A stretch of 64,000 bases of DNA, from positions 1,302,001 to 1,366,000 of the forward strand of contig NZ_CP059973.1 in the NCBI RefSeq assembly GCF_009193295.2, given 5' to 3'. Of this stretch, positions 33,639 through 43,550 are shown in pieces. The position numbers were made by a program, and so were the translations under genes. Each line of letters begins with the position of its first letter. The stretch's first letter is position 1. Below the pieces are notes generated by a model. It was not told where the DNA came from. It saw nothing but the letters and a program-made list of their open reading frames with translations, and did no database searches. This DNA comes from Bacteroides luhongzhouii (GTDB lineage Bacteria; Bacteroidota; Bacteroidia; Bacteroidales; Bacteroidaceae).

Positions 33639-36600
33639 ATGCTACAAAATTACACATTTATAGCGGATAAGCGAGGTGTAAGAAGAAGTTTTCTACTCTT
33701 TTTCTGCTTATTTTTGCTACAAGTAACAGCTTTTGCTCAAAATGACGTGCGGATTACCATCCGTGAAAACAATATCACCGTCATTGAAGCATTGAAGAAA
33801 GTGGAAAAGCAGTCGGGACTGTCCATCGGATACAACAACTCGCTGCTGCGTGACAAACCTGCCCTCAATCTCAATCTGAATAAAGCCGGATTGGATTATT
33901 CTCTCTCTACTATCCTGAAAGGTACAGGCTGTACCTACGAATTGAAAGGGAAATACATCAAGATTATCCCTCAACCGGTACAAGAAAAACCATCTTCCGA
34001 TAAACAAATCAAAGGAAAAGTGACGGACGAAACGGGTGAGCCGCTTATCGGTGTCAATATCCAGGTGCAAGGTTCTGCCAGCGGAGTCATTACGGACATT
34101 GACGGACACTATTCTATCGAAGCTCTGGCAGGCAGTATACTCAACTTTACCTATGTGGGTTATACTTCCCAAAGTGTAAAGGTCACGGACAAGAACGTGT
34201 ACAATGTAGTACTTGCTGCCGCAGTAGAACAACTTAATGAAGTAGTTGTGACTGCTCTCGGCATCAAGCGCGAGCAGAAAGCCTTGAGCTACAATGTGCA
34301 ACAGGTGAAAGCGGACGAAATCTCCGGCATTAAAGATGCTAATTTCATCAACAGTCTGAATGGTAAGGTGGCAGGTGTTACTATCAACAGCAGTTCTTCC
34401 GGTGTAGGTGGAGCCAGCAAGGTAGTGATGCGTGGTGCGAAATCTATCGAACAAAGCAGTAATGCGCTTTACGTCATCGACGGTATACCGATGTATAACT
34501 TTGGTGGCGGCGGTGGAATGGAGTTCGACTCACGGGGTGCTACGGAGAGCATTGCCGACATTAATCCGGACGATATCGAGAGCATCTCCGTATTGACGGG
34601 TGCCGCAGCAGCCGCACTCTACGGTAGTAATGCCGCCAATGGTGCGATTGTTATTACTACCAAGCGCGGGCAAGTAGGCAAGTTGCAAGTGACGGTGAAC
34701 AGCAATACTGAATTTGCCCGTCCTTTCGTGCTTCCTGAATTCCAAAACCGCTACGGGACGGGAAGCCGTGGGAAAGACGGAGGTTCTACCATCCTAAGCT
34801 GGGGAGCGAAGTTGAATGACGCCTCCCGCACCAATTATGAACCGAAAGATTTCTTTGATACAGGACTGATCTTCACCAATTCTGTCACCCTTTCTACCGG
34901 TACGGAGAAGAACCAGACCTTCTTTTCGGTGGCGTCGGTCAACTCCGAAGGCATTGTTCCCAACAATCGTTATAACCGTTTTAATTTTACTTTCCGCAAT
35001 ACAACGAATTTCCTGAATGATCGGATGAAGCTTGACATAGGAGCCAGCTACATCATTCAGAACGACCGCAACATGACCAATCAGGGTATTTATTCCAATC
35101 CCATCGTGCCTGTTTATCTGTTCCCGCGCGGCGATGACTTCGGACTTGTCAAAGTGTTCGAACGTTGGGATCCGGCACGCAAAATCAATACGATGTTCTG
35201 GCCGCAGGGCGAAGGTGACTACCGTATGCAGAATCCTTACTGGATTGCTTACCGTAATCTGCGTCTGAATCAGAAGAAGCGTTATATGCTGTCTGCTCAA
35301 TTGAGCTATGACATTACCGACTGGTTGAATATATCAGGACGTGTACGTGTGGATAACACACACACCAAGTATGAACAGAAACTCTACGCCAGCTCCAACC
35401 TTACGATTACGGAAGAGAGTACGCAGGGACACTATACCATCTCCAAGCCTGACGAAACACAGACGTATGCTGACGTGCTTGCCAACATCAACAAGCGTTT
35501 TGCCGACTTCTCGCTTGTAGCAAACGTGGGTGCCAGCATAGTGAACAACAGATACGAAGATTTAAGCTATCGTGGGCCGATTCGTGAAAAGGGAATACCG
35601 AACGTGTTTAATGTGTTCGACCTCGACAACACAAAGAAGAAAGCCCGTCAAGATGAATGGCAGGAGCAGACGCAATCTGTTTTCGCCAGTGTGGAAGTGG
35701 GTTGGAAGAGTATGCTCTATCTCACACTGACCGGGCGAAACGACTGGGCTTCGCAGCTTGCCAACTCTTCTACGTCTTGTTTCTTCTATCCGTCCGTAGG
35801 TCTTTCGGGTGTTATCTCCGAAATGCTGACTTTGCCGGAATTTATCGACTATATGAAGGTGCGCGGCTCTTTCAGTTCCGTTGGTATGCCTTATCCCCGT
35901 AACCTGACGTCGCCTACTTACGAATACGATGAGGCCAACCAGCAATGGAAACCCAAGACGCATTACCCTATCAAAGACCTGAAACCGGAGCGTACCAACT
36001 CATGGGAACTTGGGCTGGATATGCGTCTTTTCAAGGACTTTAGCCTCGGTTTCTCATGGTATTTGGCGAATACTTTAAACCAGACCTTCGACCCGAAAGT
36101 CTCCGTATCTTCCGGTTACAGCAAGATTTATCTCCAGACAGGATATGTGCGCAACTCCGGTGTGGAACTTTCATTGGGTTACGGACATACATGGAACAAT
36201 AATTTTCATTGGGAGAGCAACTTCACCCTTTCCCACAACAAGAATAAGATAATAGACTTAGTGACCTATTATATCCATCCTGAAACGGGATTGCCTATCA
36301 CACAAAATCGTTTGGATGTAGGAGGATTGGGCAGGGCACGCTTCATTTTGAAGAAAGGGGGAACATTGGGTGACCTCTATACGCAAAGTGACCTGAAACG
36401 GGATAATAGTGGCATGGTGGAGATTGACCCTTCCGGTGCGCTGACCACTGAAGACAACCTACCCGACATTAAGCTGGGCAGCGTATTCCCGAAAGCCAAT
36501 CTGGCATGGAGCAATCGTTTCGAGTGGCGTGGAATCAGTCTAGGTGCACTCTTTACGGCACGTATCGGAGGTATTGCTTATTCTGCCACACAGGCGGCAA

Positions 36601-36983
36601 TGGATCAGTATGGAGTCTCCGAACGTTCGGCACAGGCCCGTGATAATGGAGGTGTATTGCTTAACGGACGTACTTTGGTAGATGCGCAAACGTATTACAG
36701 CCTCATCGGTAACAGTAGCGGATTGCCGCAGTATTACACTTTTAGCGCCACTAACGTGCGTTTGCAAGAAGCTAGCGTGGGTTATACCATTCCACGCAAG
36801 TGGTTGGGAAATGTGTGTGACATCAATGTCTCTGTGGTAGGCCGTAATCTGTGGATGATTTATTGCCGTGCACCTTTCGACCCTGAAGCTGTAGCTAATA
36901 CAGGCAATTACTATCAGGGCATCGATAACTTCATGCTGCCGAGTACCCGTAATATCGGCGTGAATGTGAAAATAAACTTTTAA
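33639..36983 (+). CDS. SusC/RagA TonB-dependent receptor with STN domain
   Basis: Outer-membrane glycan importer of 1114 residues. Signal peptide to about residue 34, STN domain at about 38-110 (signalling to FecR), carboxypeptidase-D-like domain (GKVTDETGEPLIGVNIQVQG, about 128-200), plug with LNEVVVTALGIKREQKAL, then a 22-strand barrel ending in NIGVNVKINF with terminal phenylalanine. It pairs with the SusD gene 18 bases downstream. The STN domain shows that it is regulated through the adjacent sigma/anti-sigma pair. Substrate inferred from neighbours to be a GlcNAc-containing glycan. Confidence 0.96.
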   Translation: MLQNYTFIADKRGVRRSFLLFFCLFLLQVTAFAQNDVRITIRENNITVIEALKKVEKQSGLSIGYNNSLLRDKPALNLNLNKAGLDYSLSTILKGTGCTYELKGKYIKIIPQPVQEKPSSDKQIKGKVTDETGEPLIGVNIQVQGSASGVITDIDGHYSIEALAGSILNFTYVGYTSQSVKVTDKNVYNVVLAAAVEQLNEVVVTALGIKREQKALSYNVQQVKADEISGIKDANFINSLNGKVAGVTINSSSSGVGGASKVVMRGAKSIEQSSNALYVIDGIPMYNFGGGGGMEFDSRGATESIADINPDDIESISVLTGAAAAALYGSNAANGAIVITTKRGQVGKLQVTVNSNTEFARPFVLPEFQNRYGTGSRGKDGGSTILSWGAKLNDASRTNYEPKDFFDTGLIFTNSVTLSTGTEKNQTFFSVASVNSEGIVPNNRYNRFNFTFRNTTNFLNDRMKLDIGASYIIQNDRNMTNQGIYSNPIVPVYLFPRGDDFGLVKVFERWDPARKINTMFWPQGEGDYRMQNPYWIAYRNLRLNQKKRYMLSAQLSYDITDWLNISGRVRVDNTHTKYEQKLYASSNLTITEESTQGHYTISKPDETQTYADVLANINKRFADFSLVANVGASIVNNRYEDLSYRGPIREKGIPNVFNVFDLDNTKKKARQDEWQEQTQSVFASVEVGWKSMLYLTLTGRNDWASQLANSSTSCFFYPSVGLSGVISEMLTLPEFIDYMKVRGSFSSVGMPYPRNLTSPTYEYDEANQQWKPKTHYPIKDLKPERTNSWELGLDMRLFKDFSLGFSWYLANTLNQTFDPKVSVSSGYSKIYLQTGYVRNSGVELSLGYGHTWNNNFHWESNFTLSHNKNKIIDLVTYYIHPETGLPITQNRLDVGGLGRARFILKKGGTLGDLYTQSDLKRDNSGMVEIDPSGALTTEDNLPDIKLGSVFPKANLAWSNRFEWRGISLGALFTARIGGIAYSATQAAMDQYGVSERSAQARDNGGVLLNGRTLVDAQTYYSLIGNSSGLPQYYTFSATNVRLQEASVGYTIPRKWLGNVCDINVSVVGRNLWMIYCRAPFDPEAVANTGNYYQGIDNFMLPSTRNIGVNVKINF

Positions 36984-37001
36984 TCCATTAAATCGGATCG
37001 T

Positions 37002-38603
37002 ATGAAACAAGTGAAATCTTTTTTAAAGATATTTTCCCTGGGACTTCTTCTGGTTGGCGGAGCAGCCTGCACGGCTAACTTCGATGAAATCAACCGCAAG
37101 GAATACGAAGTGACTAAGGGGGAGCAGGGACGTGAGAACTATAACATAGGTTCTACTTTGCGAGGTTTGCAAGGGCTGGTGGTTCCCACCGAAGAGCATC
37201 TCTATCAGTTTATTGAGGCGTTGGCGGCAGGTCCGTTTGCCGGATATTTCGGAACTACGCTCGTGCGTACAGATAAATTTGAAACTTATAATCCGTCTGT
37301 CGACTGGCAGGACAAGACGTTCGGTGATATTTTCACCCAGTCTTATCCGCTTTACCGTGCTTTGCAGGATCAGAGCGACGATCCTGTGGCGCTGGCACTT
37401 GCTAAACTGCTGCGGGTATCTATTATGCACCGTATGACGGATATGTATGGTCCCATTCCTTATAGCAAGGTAATAGATAAGCAGGGCGGTGTTTCGCTGA
37501 ACGTGCCTTATGATTCGCAGGAGGAAGTCTATGCGCAGATGCTGAAAGATCTGAACGAAGTGACGGATGTATTGAAAGAAAATCTCTCACTGGGCACTGA
37601 AGCATTCCGCAAGTTCGACGACGTTTATTACGGCGACCTTGGCAAGTGGTACAAATACGCTAACTCTTTGAAGTTGCGTATGGCCATCCGCATGGCTTAT
37701 GTCGATCCTACTACGGCACAACAGGTGGCACAGGATGCCGTAGATGCAGGAGTGCTCACTGCCAATACCGACAATGCCCAGATGACAGTGGAAGAAAATC
37801 GTGCCTCGATGGTGTTCAACGGTTGGTCCGACCATCGGGTAGGAGCCGATCTGCTTTGCTACATGAACGGTTATCAGGACCCTCGCAGGGATAAGATGTT
37901 CACTCAAGTGGAAATCACGGAAACAGTCGGTGGTAAGCCGATAAAAGTATCTGGTTTTGCTGGTATCCGTATAGGCATCGACGTGGCGAACAAGGAAAGC
38001 GTGATAGACCGTTATAGCAAACCGATTATTTCCACCTCCAGTCCTTATCTTTGGATGACGGCTGCCGAAGTCACGTTCCTGCGTGCTGAAGGCGCATTGC
38101 GCAACTGGTCGATGGGCGGCGACGCCAAAGACCTGTATGAAGAAGCAATCGCTCTTTCTTTCGAGCAGTATGGGCTTCCCGCCACGGATGCCATTGCTTA
38201 TGCTGCCAATGCCTCCAACACACCGCAAGCCTACACTGACCCTGTGGATGGAATCTATTCAGCCGGAGCCGTCAGCAGCATTACTGTTGCCTGGCAGGAG
38301 GGTGCCGAATATGCCGAGAAGAATCTGGAGCGTATCATTACCCAGAAATGGATTGCTATGTTTCCTTGTACGGTAGAGGCATGGAGCGAATATCGCCGTA
38401 CAGATTATCCGCATTTGCTGCCCGTGGTGGTAAATAGCAGTGGTGGCACTATCGATGACAGTAAGGCTAAGATACGCCGCCTGTGGTACCCGCCTAGTGA
38501 ATATTCCGGTAACCGCCAGTATATTCTGGAGGCCGTCGGCTTGCTGGGTGGCCCTGATAATGGCGCTACTTCTCTTTGGTGGGACAAGAAACCAAGACAG
38601 TAG
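37002..38603 (+). CDS. SusD/RagB outer-membrane glycan-binding lipoprotein
   Basis: A 533-residue surface lipoprotein (signal with lipobox GAAC, C23) that forms the lid of the SusC pore. It belongs to the SusD-like group with TPR helices (YPLYRALQDQSDDPVALALA, LLRVSIMHRMTDMYGPIPYS) and the conserved C-terminal RRTDYPHLLPVV and RLWYPPSEYSGN blocks. It is cotranscribed with susC. Confidence 0.94.
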   Translation: MKQVKSFLKIFSLGLLLVGGAACTANFDEINRKEYEVTKGEQGRENYNIGSTLRGLQGLVVPTEEHLYQFIEALAAGPFAGYFGTTLVRTDKFETYNPSVDWQDKTFGDIFTQSYPLYRALQDQSDDPVALALAKLLRVSIMHRMTDMYGPIPYSKVIDKQGGVSLNVPYDSQEEVYAQMLKDLNEVTDVLKENLSLGTEAFRKFDDVYYGDLGKWYKYANSLKLRMAIRMAYVDPTTAQQVAQDAVDAGVLTANTDNAQMTVEENRASMVFNGWSDHRVGADLLCYMNGYQDPRRDKMFTQVEITETVGGKPIKVSGFAGIRIGIDVANKESVIDRYSKPIISTSSPYLWMTAAEVTFLRAEGALRNWSMGGDAKDLYEEAIALSFEQYGLPATDAIAYAANASNTPQAYTDPVDGIYSAGAVSSITVAWQEGAEYAEKNLERIITQKWIAMFPCTVEAWSEYRRTDYPHLLPVVVNSSGGTIDDSKAKIRRLWYPPSEYSGNRQYILEAVGLLGGPDNGATSLWWDKKPRQ

Positions 38604-38665
38604 AGGCACGAGACTGGATATGAGATTTAGAAAACAAGAAAATATAGAAACTAAAACAAGAAGAT

Positions 38666-39619
38666 ATGAATATGAAAATTTCCATTCCTGACATCTTCAC
38701 TCATTTGTTCCTGCTGCTGGTATTGCTTGCTACCGCTTCGTGCAGCGACTGGACCGATCAGAAAGCCGTTGATATTGACCCGCAGCATGCCAAAGAACAG
38801 AATCCAGAACTTTGGGCTCGTTACATGGAGGCGCTGCGTACGTATAGACAAAGCAAACACTTTGTCACTTACGGTAGTTTCGATAATGGTGTCGAGGAAC
38901 CGAAGAATGAAGGTGCTTACCTCCGTTCATTGCCCGATTCACTGGACATCGTAACGCCGGCACATCCTGAAAGACTGACTTCTTATGACTATGAGGATAT
39001 TCTCCTGTTACAGGAAAAGAGTATCAAGGTGCTCTATTTAGTGGATTATACGGCTCAAATGCCTGCCTTGACCGATGCTGTCAAACTGGGTGCCTGGTTG
39101 GATAAGGCTGTTGCTGCCGCTTCCCAGTTGGGGATGAATGGGTTTGCCATTAAAGGTACTCCTCTTTATGGAGGAACGGAAGCTGAACAGGCTGCCCGTC
39201 GTGAAGCAGCCCAATTAATCGTCTCCAAACTCTCTGCCGCCGTAGGCGATGGCAAACTGTTGGCATTTGAAGGTGATCCCGCCTTTATTGATGCCGCTGA
39301 CCTGAATAAGCTGGATTATGTAGTATTGAATACTGTTACGATTACTTCTGCTGTGGATTTAAAGCTCTATGTGGCAGGCGTGATAGAAAACTTCTCAATC
39401 CCTAAAGAGAAACTATTACTCTCCGCCAAGATCAATGAGAAGCTAGTGGATGAGGAAGGTGAAAAATTGGACGCTGTTACCGAGATGACAAACCGTGTTG
39501 TTTCTCTGGGGCCTGTAGGCGGGCTTGCTATCTATGCTTTGGGTGATGATTACTATCATACGAAGATGAATTATGAAACTAGTCGGTTAGCCATCCAAAT
39601 AATGAACCCATCTAAATAA
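38666..39619 (+). CDS. GH18-fold lipoprotein without catalytic motif (putative surface glycan-binding protein)
   Basis: A 317-residue lipoprotein: signal with lipobox ATASC, then a barrel-like domain with the strand-helix rhythm of GH18 endoglycosidases (FVTYGSFDNGV, IKVLYLVDYT, LGMNGFAIKGTPLYGG, YVVLNTVTI). Where active enzymes have DGxDxDxE, this protein has NGFAIKGT, so it cannot be a normal GH18 enzyme. Similar non-catalytic proteins accompany host N-glycan loci in B. thetaiotaomicron. It most likely binds GlcNAc-containing glycans at the surface. Confidence 0.78.
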   Translation: MNMKISIPDIFTHLFLLLVLLATASCSDWTDQKAVDIDPQHAKEQNPELWARYMEALRTYRQSKHFVTYGSFDNGVEEPKNEGAYLRSLPDSLDIVTPAHPERLTSYDYEDILLLQEKSIKVLYLVDYTAQMPALTDAVKLGAWLDKAVAAASQLGMNGFAIKGTPLYGGTEAEQAARREAAQLIVSKLSAAVGDGKLLAFEGDPAFIDAADLNKLDYVVLNTVTITSAVDLKLYVAGVIENFSIPKEKLLLSAKINEKLVDEEGEKLDAVTEMTNRVVSLGPVGGLAIYALGDDYYHTKMNYETSRLAIQIMNPSK

Positions 39620-39673
39620 GGGGGTGTAACTAAGAGATTATTTATTGTGAAACCTGTAAAACACTATAATGAT

Positions 39674-41314
39674 ATGAAAAATAACCCATTTAAATACTTC
39701 GTCTTTCTGATGCTGTCACTGCTGATGGCAACAATGGCGGGGTGTACTGAAGATGATATTTCTATGCCTGCCGGGCAGTTGCCGGATGAAACGCCGATGA
39801 ATAGCGTCGGAGGGCAGTTGTACAGTGGAAAAACTCTTTCTAATAAGATTACTGTCAGCATGTACGAAGATGATGGAGCTGTAACCGAAGAGATATGTTA
39901 TGCACTGACAAAGCCTGCTACAACGGTTGTTACGGTAAAAGCCATCCCGTCTCCGGAGCTTGTGGCTAAATATAACAGTGACAACGAAACTGATATGAAA
40001 GAATTTCCTGCTGCTAACGTAACTTTGGGAAATGGCGGTTCGCTTACTGTGGCTGCTGGAAAGAAAGAGTCCGGGAATATTAGTATAACTCTTTCTCCTG
40101 ATGGATTGGAGCCTGAAACACTTTATTTGTTAGCGATTGCTTTGACACAAAATCCGGTAGGAGTAGATGCACAAGAGAATAAACAAGTAATTTATTACAG
40201 AGTGAGTTTCCGTGAAAAGACTACTATGTGTGAACCTGATGAAGAGGGGCAAACACAAGAAATCCCGCCACTAATGTCTGGTGTAACTACGGTGTTCTAT
40301 GTGAATACAGAAACGTATAGTCCTTTAATAGCTGGCGTATTGGCAATTAGAGATGAGGGAGTATACCCTCTTCCTCCTTATAGTCGCTTGGGGCATATAG
40401 TAAACTTGAAAAGGGCTACGATAGGTTACGATGCTGTTAGCCAGCGTGCTTTGCTCGCATCAGGAAGTGACCTGTCTTACGTATTGGAACATAGAGATAA
40501 ATACATTCGCCATCTTCAGGAAATTGGCAGTAAAGTTTGTATTTGTATTGAGAATGGTGGTAAAGGCATCGGCTTCTGTAATATGAATGATGCGCAGATT
40601 GCTGATTTTGTCTATCAAGTGAAAAGTATAATAGAACGTTACTATTTGGACGGTGTAAACTTATGGGATGATGATAGTAAATATGGTAAGGCAGGGATGC
40701 CTGCAATGAATACTACTTCATACCCCAAACTGATAAAAGCTCTTCGCGAGGCTTTACCGGACAAGTTGTTAACGCTGGTTGATAAAGGAGAGGCTACGGA
40801 ATATTTCTACGATGTAAATAAATGTGGGGGAATCGAAGCTGGTAGATATCTTGATTATGTATGGCATGGTTACTTTTCGCCAACAGAAGTGGTAGAAGCT
40901 ATTACCCCTAATCCGGAGGGTATCCAAATTTATAGCAAATATTCGCGTAAACCTATTGCCGAACTGGATCCTGCTTGTTATGGAAGTGTAAATATACCTT
41001 GTTATTCTGACAATAATCCCACTATAAGACAGCTTGCTGCAGAGAATATAGCAAAATGGAAGGCTGCAGGATATAAAAAGAGCAACATCATTGTTTATGG
41101 AGGTGACCTTATCGGTACTGAATATGGGGGCTATGAACAAGCTGTTAAGGTTATGTTGACTGAGTATAGTTTTCAGTCATTTATGGATGAGGGTGATAGC
41201 TGGAATTTTGTAAGTGATGAGCTTGTATGGGGAAATGCTCTTTATGGGGCAAATTTTCTGGATTATCAATTAAAGTCTGGTCCCGATAAGAATCCTTACA
41301 GAAAAGACTGGTAA
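39674..41314 (+). CDS. DUF1735 + GH18-like (EndoH-type) lipoprotein with degenerate active site
   Basis: A 546-residue lipoprotein (lipobox MAGC). A DUF1735 beta-sandwich (about 40-170) is followed by a GH18 barrel related to EndoH/BT3987-type endo-beta-N-acetylglucosaminidases. The active-site block runs D326-G-V-N-L-W-D-D333 where EndoH has DGVDFDDE: the general acid Glu is Asp (D333), and two upstream Asp are Asn329 and Trp331. The following residues (KYG, then PAMNTTSYPKLIKALR) align with EndoH. Probably binding only, or very weak activity. I start at the ATG at 39674, giving a good signal peptide, not the GTG 27 bases upstream. Confidence 0.83.
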   Translation: MKNNPFKYFVFLMLSLLMATMAGCTEDDISMPAGQLPDETPMNSVGGQLYSGKTLSNKITVSMYEDDGAVTEEICYALTKPATTVVTVKAIPSPELVAKYNSDNETDMKEFPAANVTLGNGGSLTVAAGKKESGNISITLSPDGLEPETLYLLAIALTQNPVGVDAQENKQVIYYRVSFREKTTMCEPDEEGQTQEIPPLMSGVTTVFYVNTETYSPLIAGVLAIRDEGVYPLPPYSRLGHIVNLKRATIGYDAVSQRALLASGSDLSYVLEHRDKYIRHLQEIGSKVCICIENGGKGIGFCNMNDAQIADFVYQVKSIIERYYLDGVNLWDDDSKYGKAGMPAMNTTSYPKLIKALREALPDKLLTLVDKGEATEYFYDVNKCGGIEAGRYLDYVWHGYFSPTEVVEAITPNPEGIQIYSKYSRKPIAELDPACYGSVNIPCYSDNNPTIRQLAAENIAKWKAAGYKKSNIIVYGGDLIGTEYGGYEQAVKVMLTEYSFQSFMDEGDSWNFVSDELVWGNALYGANFLDYQLKSGPDKNPYRKDW

Positions 41315-41459
41315 TTTTTCCTTTGAATATTATCAATAAATACTTTTTCCATAAATAAAGGAAAAACTCGTTCTTTGACATATTGAAATTACCGTTGATA
41401 GTTGTCATTTGCTGTGGATTCTTTTCGTAAAAATGTAACTGCAATCTAAACTTATTGAT

Positions 41460-41467
41460 TACTTTTG
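41460..41467 (+). promoter_or_regulatory. -7 promoter element for ORF6N gene 1
   Basis: TACTTTTG, 53 bases before the ATG at 41520, inside the glycan locus. Confidence 0.6.
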
Positions 41468-41519
41468 ACCCCGATATATAATATGAATAGTTCGAGGCTA
41501 TTTATAACAGACATACAAG

Positions 41520-42113
41520 ATGGAACAATTGCAGATAATTCAAAATAAAATATATGAGTTTAGAGGTCAGAAAGTGATGCTTGACCGTGATTTTGCAGAG
41601 ATGTATGGAGTGCAGACAAAAGTGCTTAATCAGGCTGTCAAACGAAATATAGAACGTTTTCCTTCTGACTTCATGTTTCAGCTTTCGAGTGAAGAAACCC
41701 AAGATTGGAGGTCACAATTTGTGACCTCCAATGCTATAAAAATGGGACTAAGACGTAATCCGTATGTATTCACAGAGTTGGGTGTAGCCATGCTTAGCAG
41801 TGTATTGAACTCTAAAGTTGCCATTCAAATAAATATGGGGATTATGCGTGCCTTTGTTGCCGTTCGGCAAATGATAAATCTTCCGAAAAGAGATAAGCTT
41901 GCAGAACTTCAAGTCGAAGTTGAGGAGCTGAAAGGTTATATAGAAGAAGTATTTGCTGATTATAATGATATTAATGATGATACCCGTATGCAATTGGAAC
42001 TTATAAATCAGACTTTAGCCGAATTGCAGGCGCAAAAGAAATTGAAAGAAAGACCAAGTAATCCTATTGGTTTTATTCAGCATAAGAAACTGAAAAATGA
42101 TGATCAGGAATAG
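41520..42113 (+). CDS. ORF6N-domain DNA-binding protein 1
   Basis: A 197-residue cytoplasmic protein. The N-terminal half is the ORF6N domain of phage and bacterial regulators ([51 protein letters not shown]), and the rest is a coiled-coil. It has its own promoter and terminator and interrupts the glycan locus between two binding-protein genes, so it looks inserted. Codons 62-71 ([10 protein letters not shown]) are encoded by a perfect DNA palindrome at 41704-41732. Role unknown; probably a DNA-binding regulator. Confidence 0.88.
   Translation: MEQLQIIQNKIYEFRGQKVMLDRDFAEMYGVQTKVLNQAVKRNIERFPSDFMFQLSSEETQDWRSQFVTSNAIKMGLRRNPYVFTELGVAMLSSVLNSKVAIQINMGIMRAFVAVRQMINLPKRDKLAELQVEVEELKGYIEEVFADYNDINDDTRMQLELINQTLAELQAQKKLKERPSNPIGFIQHKKLKNDDQE
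41704..41732. repeat. Perfect palindrome inside ORF6N gene 1
   Basis: Arms ATTGGAGGTCACAA (41704-41717) and TTGTGACCTCCAAT (41719-41732) around one T. It lies at the same codons as the palindrome in ORF6N gene 2 and shares CAATTTGTGACCT with the palindrome upstream of gene 2. Confidence 0.95.
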
Positions 42114-42146
42114 AGAATAGTATAGTAAAAGCTTTAATAGTATATC

Positions 42147-42185
42147 AGACGGTAATTTCGATATGTAAATTTGCCGTCTTTTTTT
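42147..42185 (+). terminator. Terminator of ORF6N gene 1
   Basis: AGACGG (42147-42152) pairs with CCGTCT (42174-42179), extended by an AATTT / AAATT inner stem, then a T-run. Confidence 0.8.
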
Positions 42186-42258
42186 GTGTTCGGACGGCTA
42201 TATAAATAGGGCACATAAGTGATTTATGTTTTTGATTAAACTTAATATACGAACTGGT

Positions 42259-43521
42259 ATGAAAACAAAAAAAATACTTCGAGGTATGCTTACTGTCATT
42301 TCACCGGCTATCATAACTACGGCCCTGTTGTTATGTGCCACCGGCTGTGATAATAAAGACTATAGCAATGCTTCCCCTTTCGATAATGTCGTTTATCTGG
42401 ATGCAGCCAAGCTAAAGGACGTGTCCAATTTTACTTTTAACCGTACCATAGAGACGGGACAAAAGGAAATTTCCGCTTTGTTGGCACGTCCTGTAGGCGA
42501 GGATATCAATGTAGGTATTAAAGTAGACGCCTCGCTGGTGAATACTTATAACGCCCGCCTTGGTGCTAATTATACCATGCTTGATGCCAAGCATTATAAG
42601 TTGTCAGCAGGTCAGACTGTTATCCCGCAAGGTGAGATTAGTTCCAAACCTGTCACTATCGACTTCTCCGGTCTTACTGACCTTGAAATTGATGCAGGCT
42701 ATTTGCTCCCCATCACTATCGACCAGGTGTCGGGTGGCATGGGTACACTAGGTGGTTCAAAGACTATTTGTTATGTGGTACGTCGTTCCAGTGCCATCAC
42801 TACGGCTGTCAACTTGAAAAACAATTTCTTTGAGGTACCGGGCTTCGATAAAGATAGTCCTACGGCTGGTGTGGTGAACAACATGAAGCAACTTACTTAT
42901 GAGGCTATTATCCGTGTAAATGACTTTAAGAATGGTACAATTGCAAGGGAAATATCCACTATTATGGGGATTGAACAATATTGCCTATTCCGTTTGGGTG
43001 ACGCAGGCTTCCCGGCGCAACAACTGCAATTCTCGTGCAATGAGATTAAATTCCCGAACGCCGACAACAGTAAACTGTTGCAGGAAGGCGAATGGTATCA
43101 TGTGGCTGTAACGTTCGATACAGAAAAGAAAGTGGCGGCTATCTACGTAGATGGTCGTGAACAGAGCCGTATTGAAGATTATGGTAAAGGAGAAGCTATT
43201 AATTTGGGTATGCAGAAGCAGGGTGACTTCAAGTTCAAGATCGGTCATTCTTATGGTGAGATGACGGACTTCTCCCGCCAGCTCGATGGTGAAATCTGTG
43301 AAGTACGCATTTGGAACGTAATGAGAACCCAACAGGAGATCTTCAACAATATGTATAACGTAGATCCTACTACTACCGGACTTTGTGCTTACTGGAAATT
43401 TAACGAAGGGCATGGTGACATTGCCGAGGATTACACCGGACATGGAAATGATGCTCATGTACATACATCGCCTGCTGTATGGCCGCAAGGCATTGAGGTG
43501 ACGCAGAAGAACAAAGAATAG
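42259..43521 (+). CDS. DUF1735 + LamG-domain surface lipoprotein
   Basis: A 420-residue lipoprotein (lipobox ATGC). It has an N-terminal DUF1735 domain (about 25-170) and a C-terminal concanavalin-like LamG/Laminin_G_3 domain (GEWYHVAVTFDTEKKVAAIY, GEICEVRIWNVMRTQQEI, GLCAYWKFNEGHG). Expected to be a surface glycan-binding protein of the locus. I use the ATG at 42259 because the signal peptide starts there. It is separated from the rest of the locus by the ORF6N unit, so it needs its own promoter, which I could not identify. Confidence 0.87.
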   Translation: MKTKKILRGMLTVISPAIITTALLLCATGCDNKDYSNASPFDNVVYLDAAKLKDVSNFTFNRTIETGQKEISALLARPVGEDINVGIKVDASLVNTYNARLGANYTMLDAKHYKLSAGQTVIPQGEISSKPVTIDFSGLTDLEIDAGYLLPITIDQVSGGMGTLGGSKTICYVVRRSSAITTAVNLKNNFFEVPGFDKDSPTAGVVNNMKQLTYEAIIRVNDFKNGTIAREISTIMGIEQYCLFRLGDAGFPAQQLQFSCNEIKFPNADNSKLLQEGEWYHVAVTFDTEKKVAAIYVDGREQSRIEDYGKGEAINLGMQKQGDFKFKIGHSYGEMTDFSRQLDGEICEVRIWNVMRTQQEIFNNMYNVDPTTTGLCAYWKFNEGHGDIAEDYTGHGNDAHVHTSPAVWPQGIEVTQKNKE

Positions 43522-43550
43522 TTTTGGAATAAGAGAGTAGAATGATAAAA

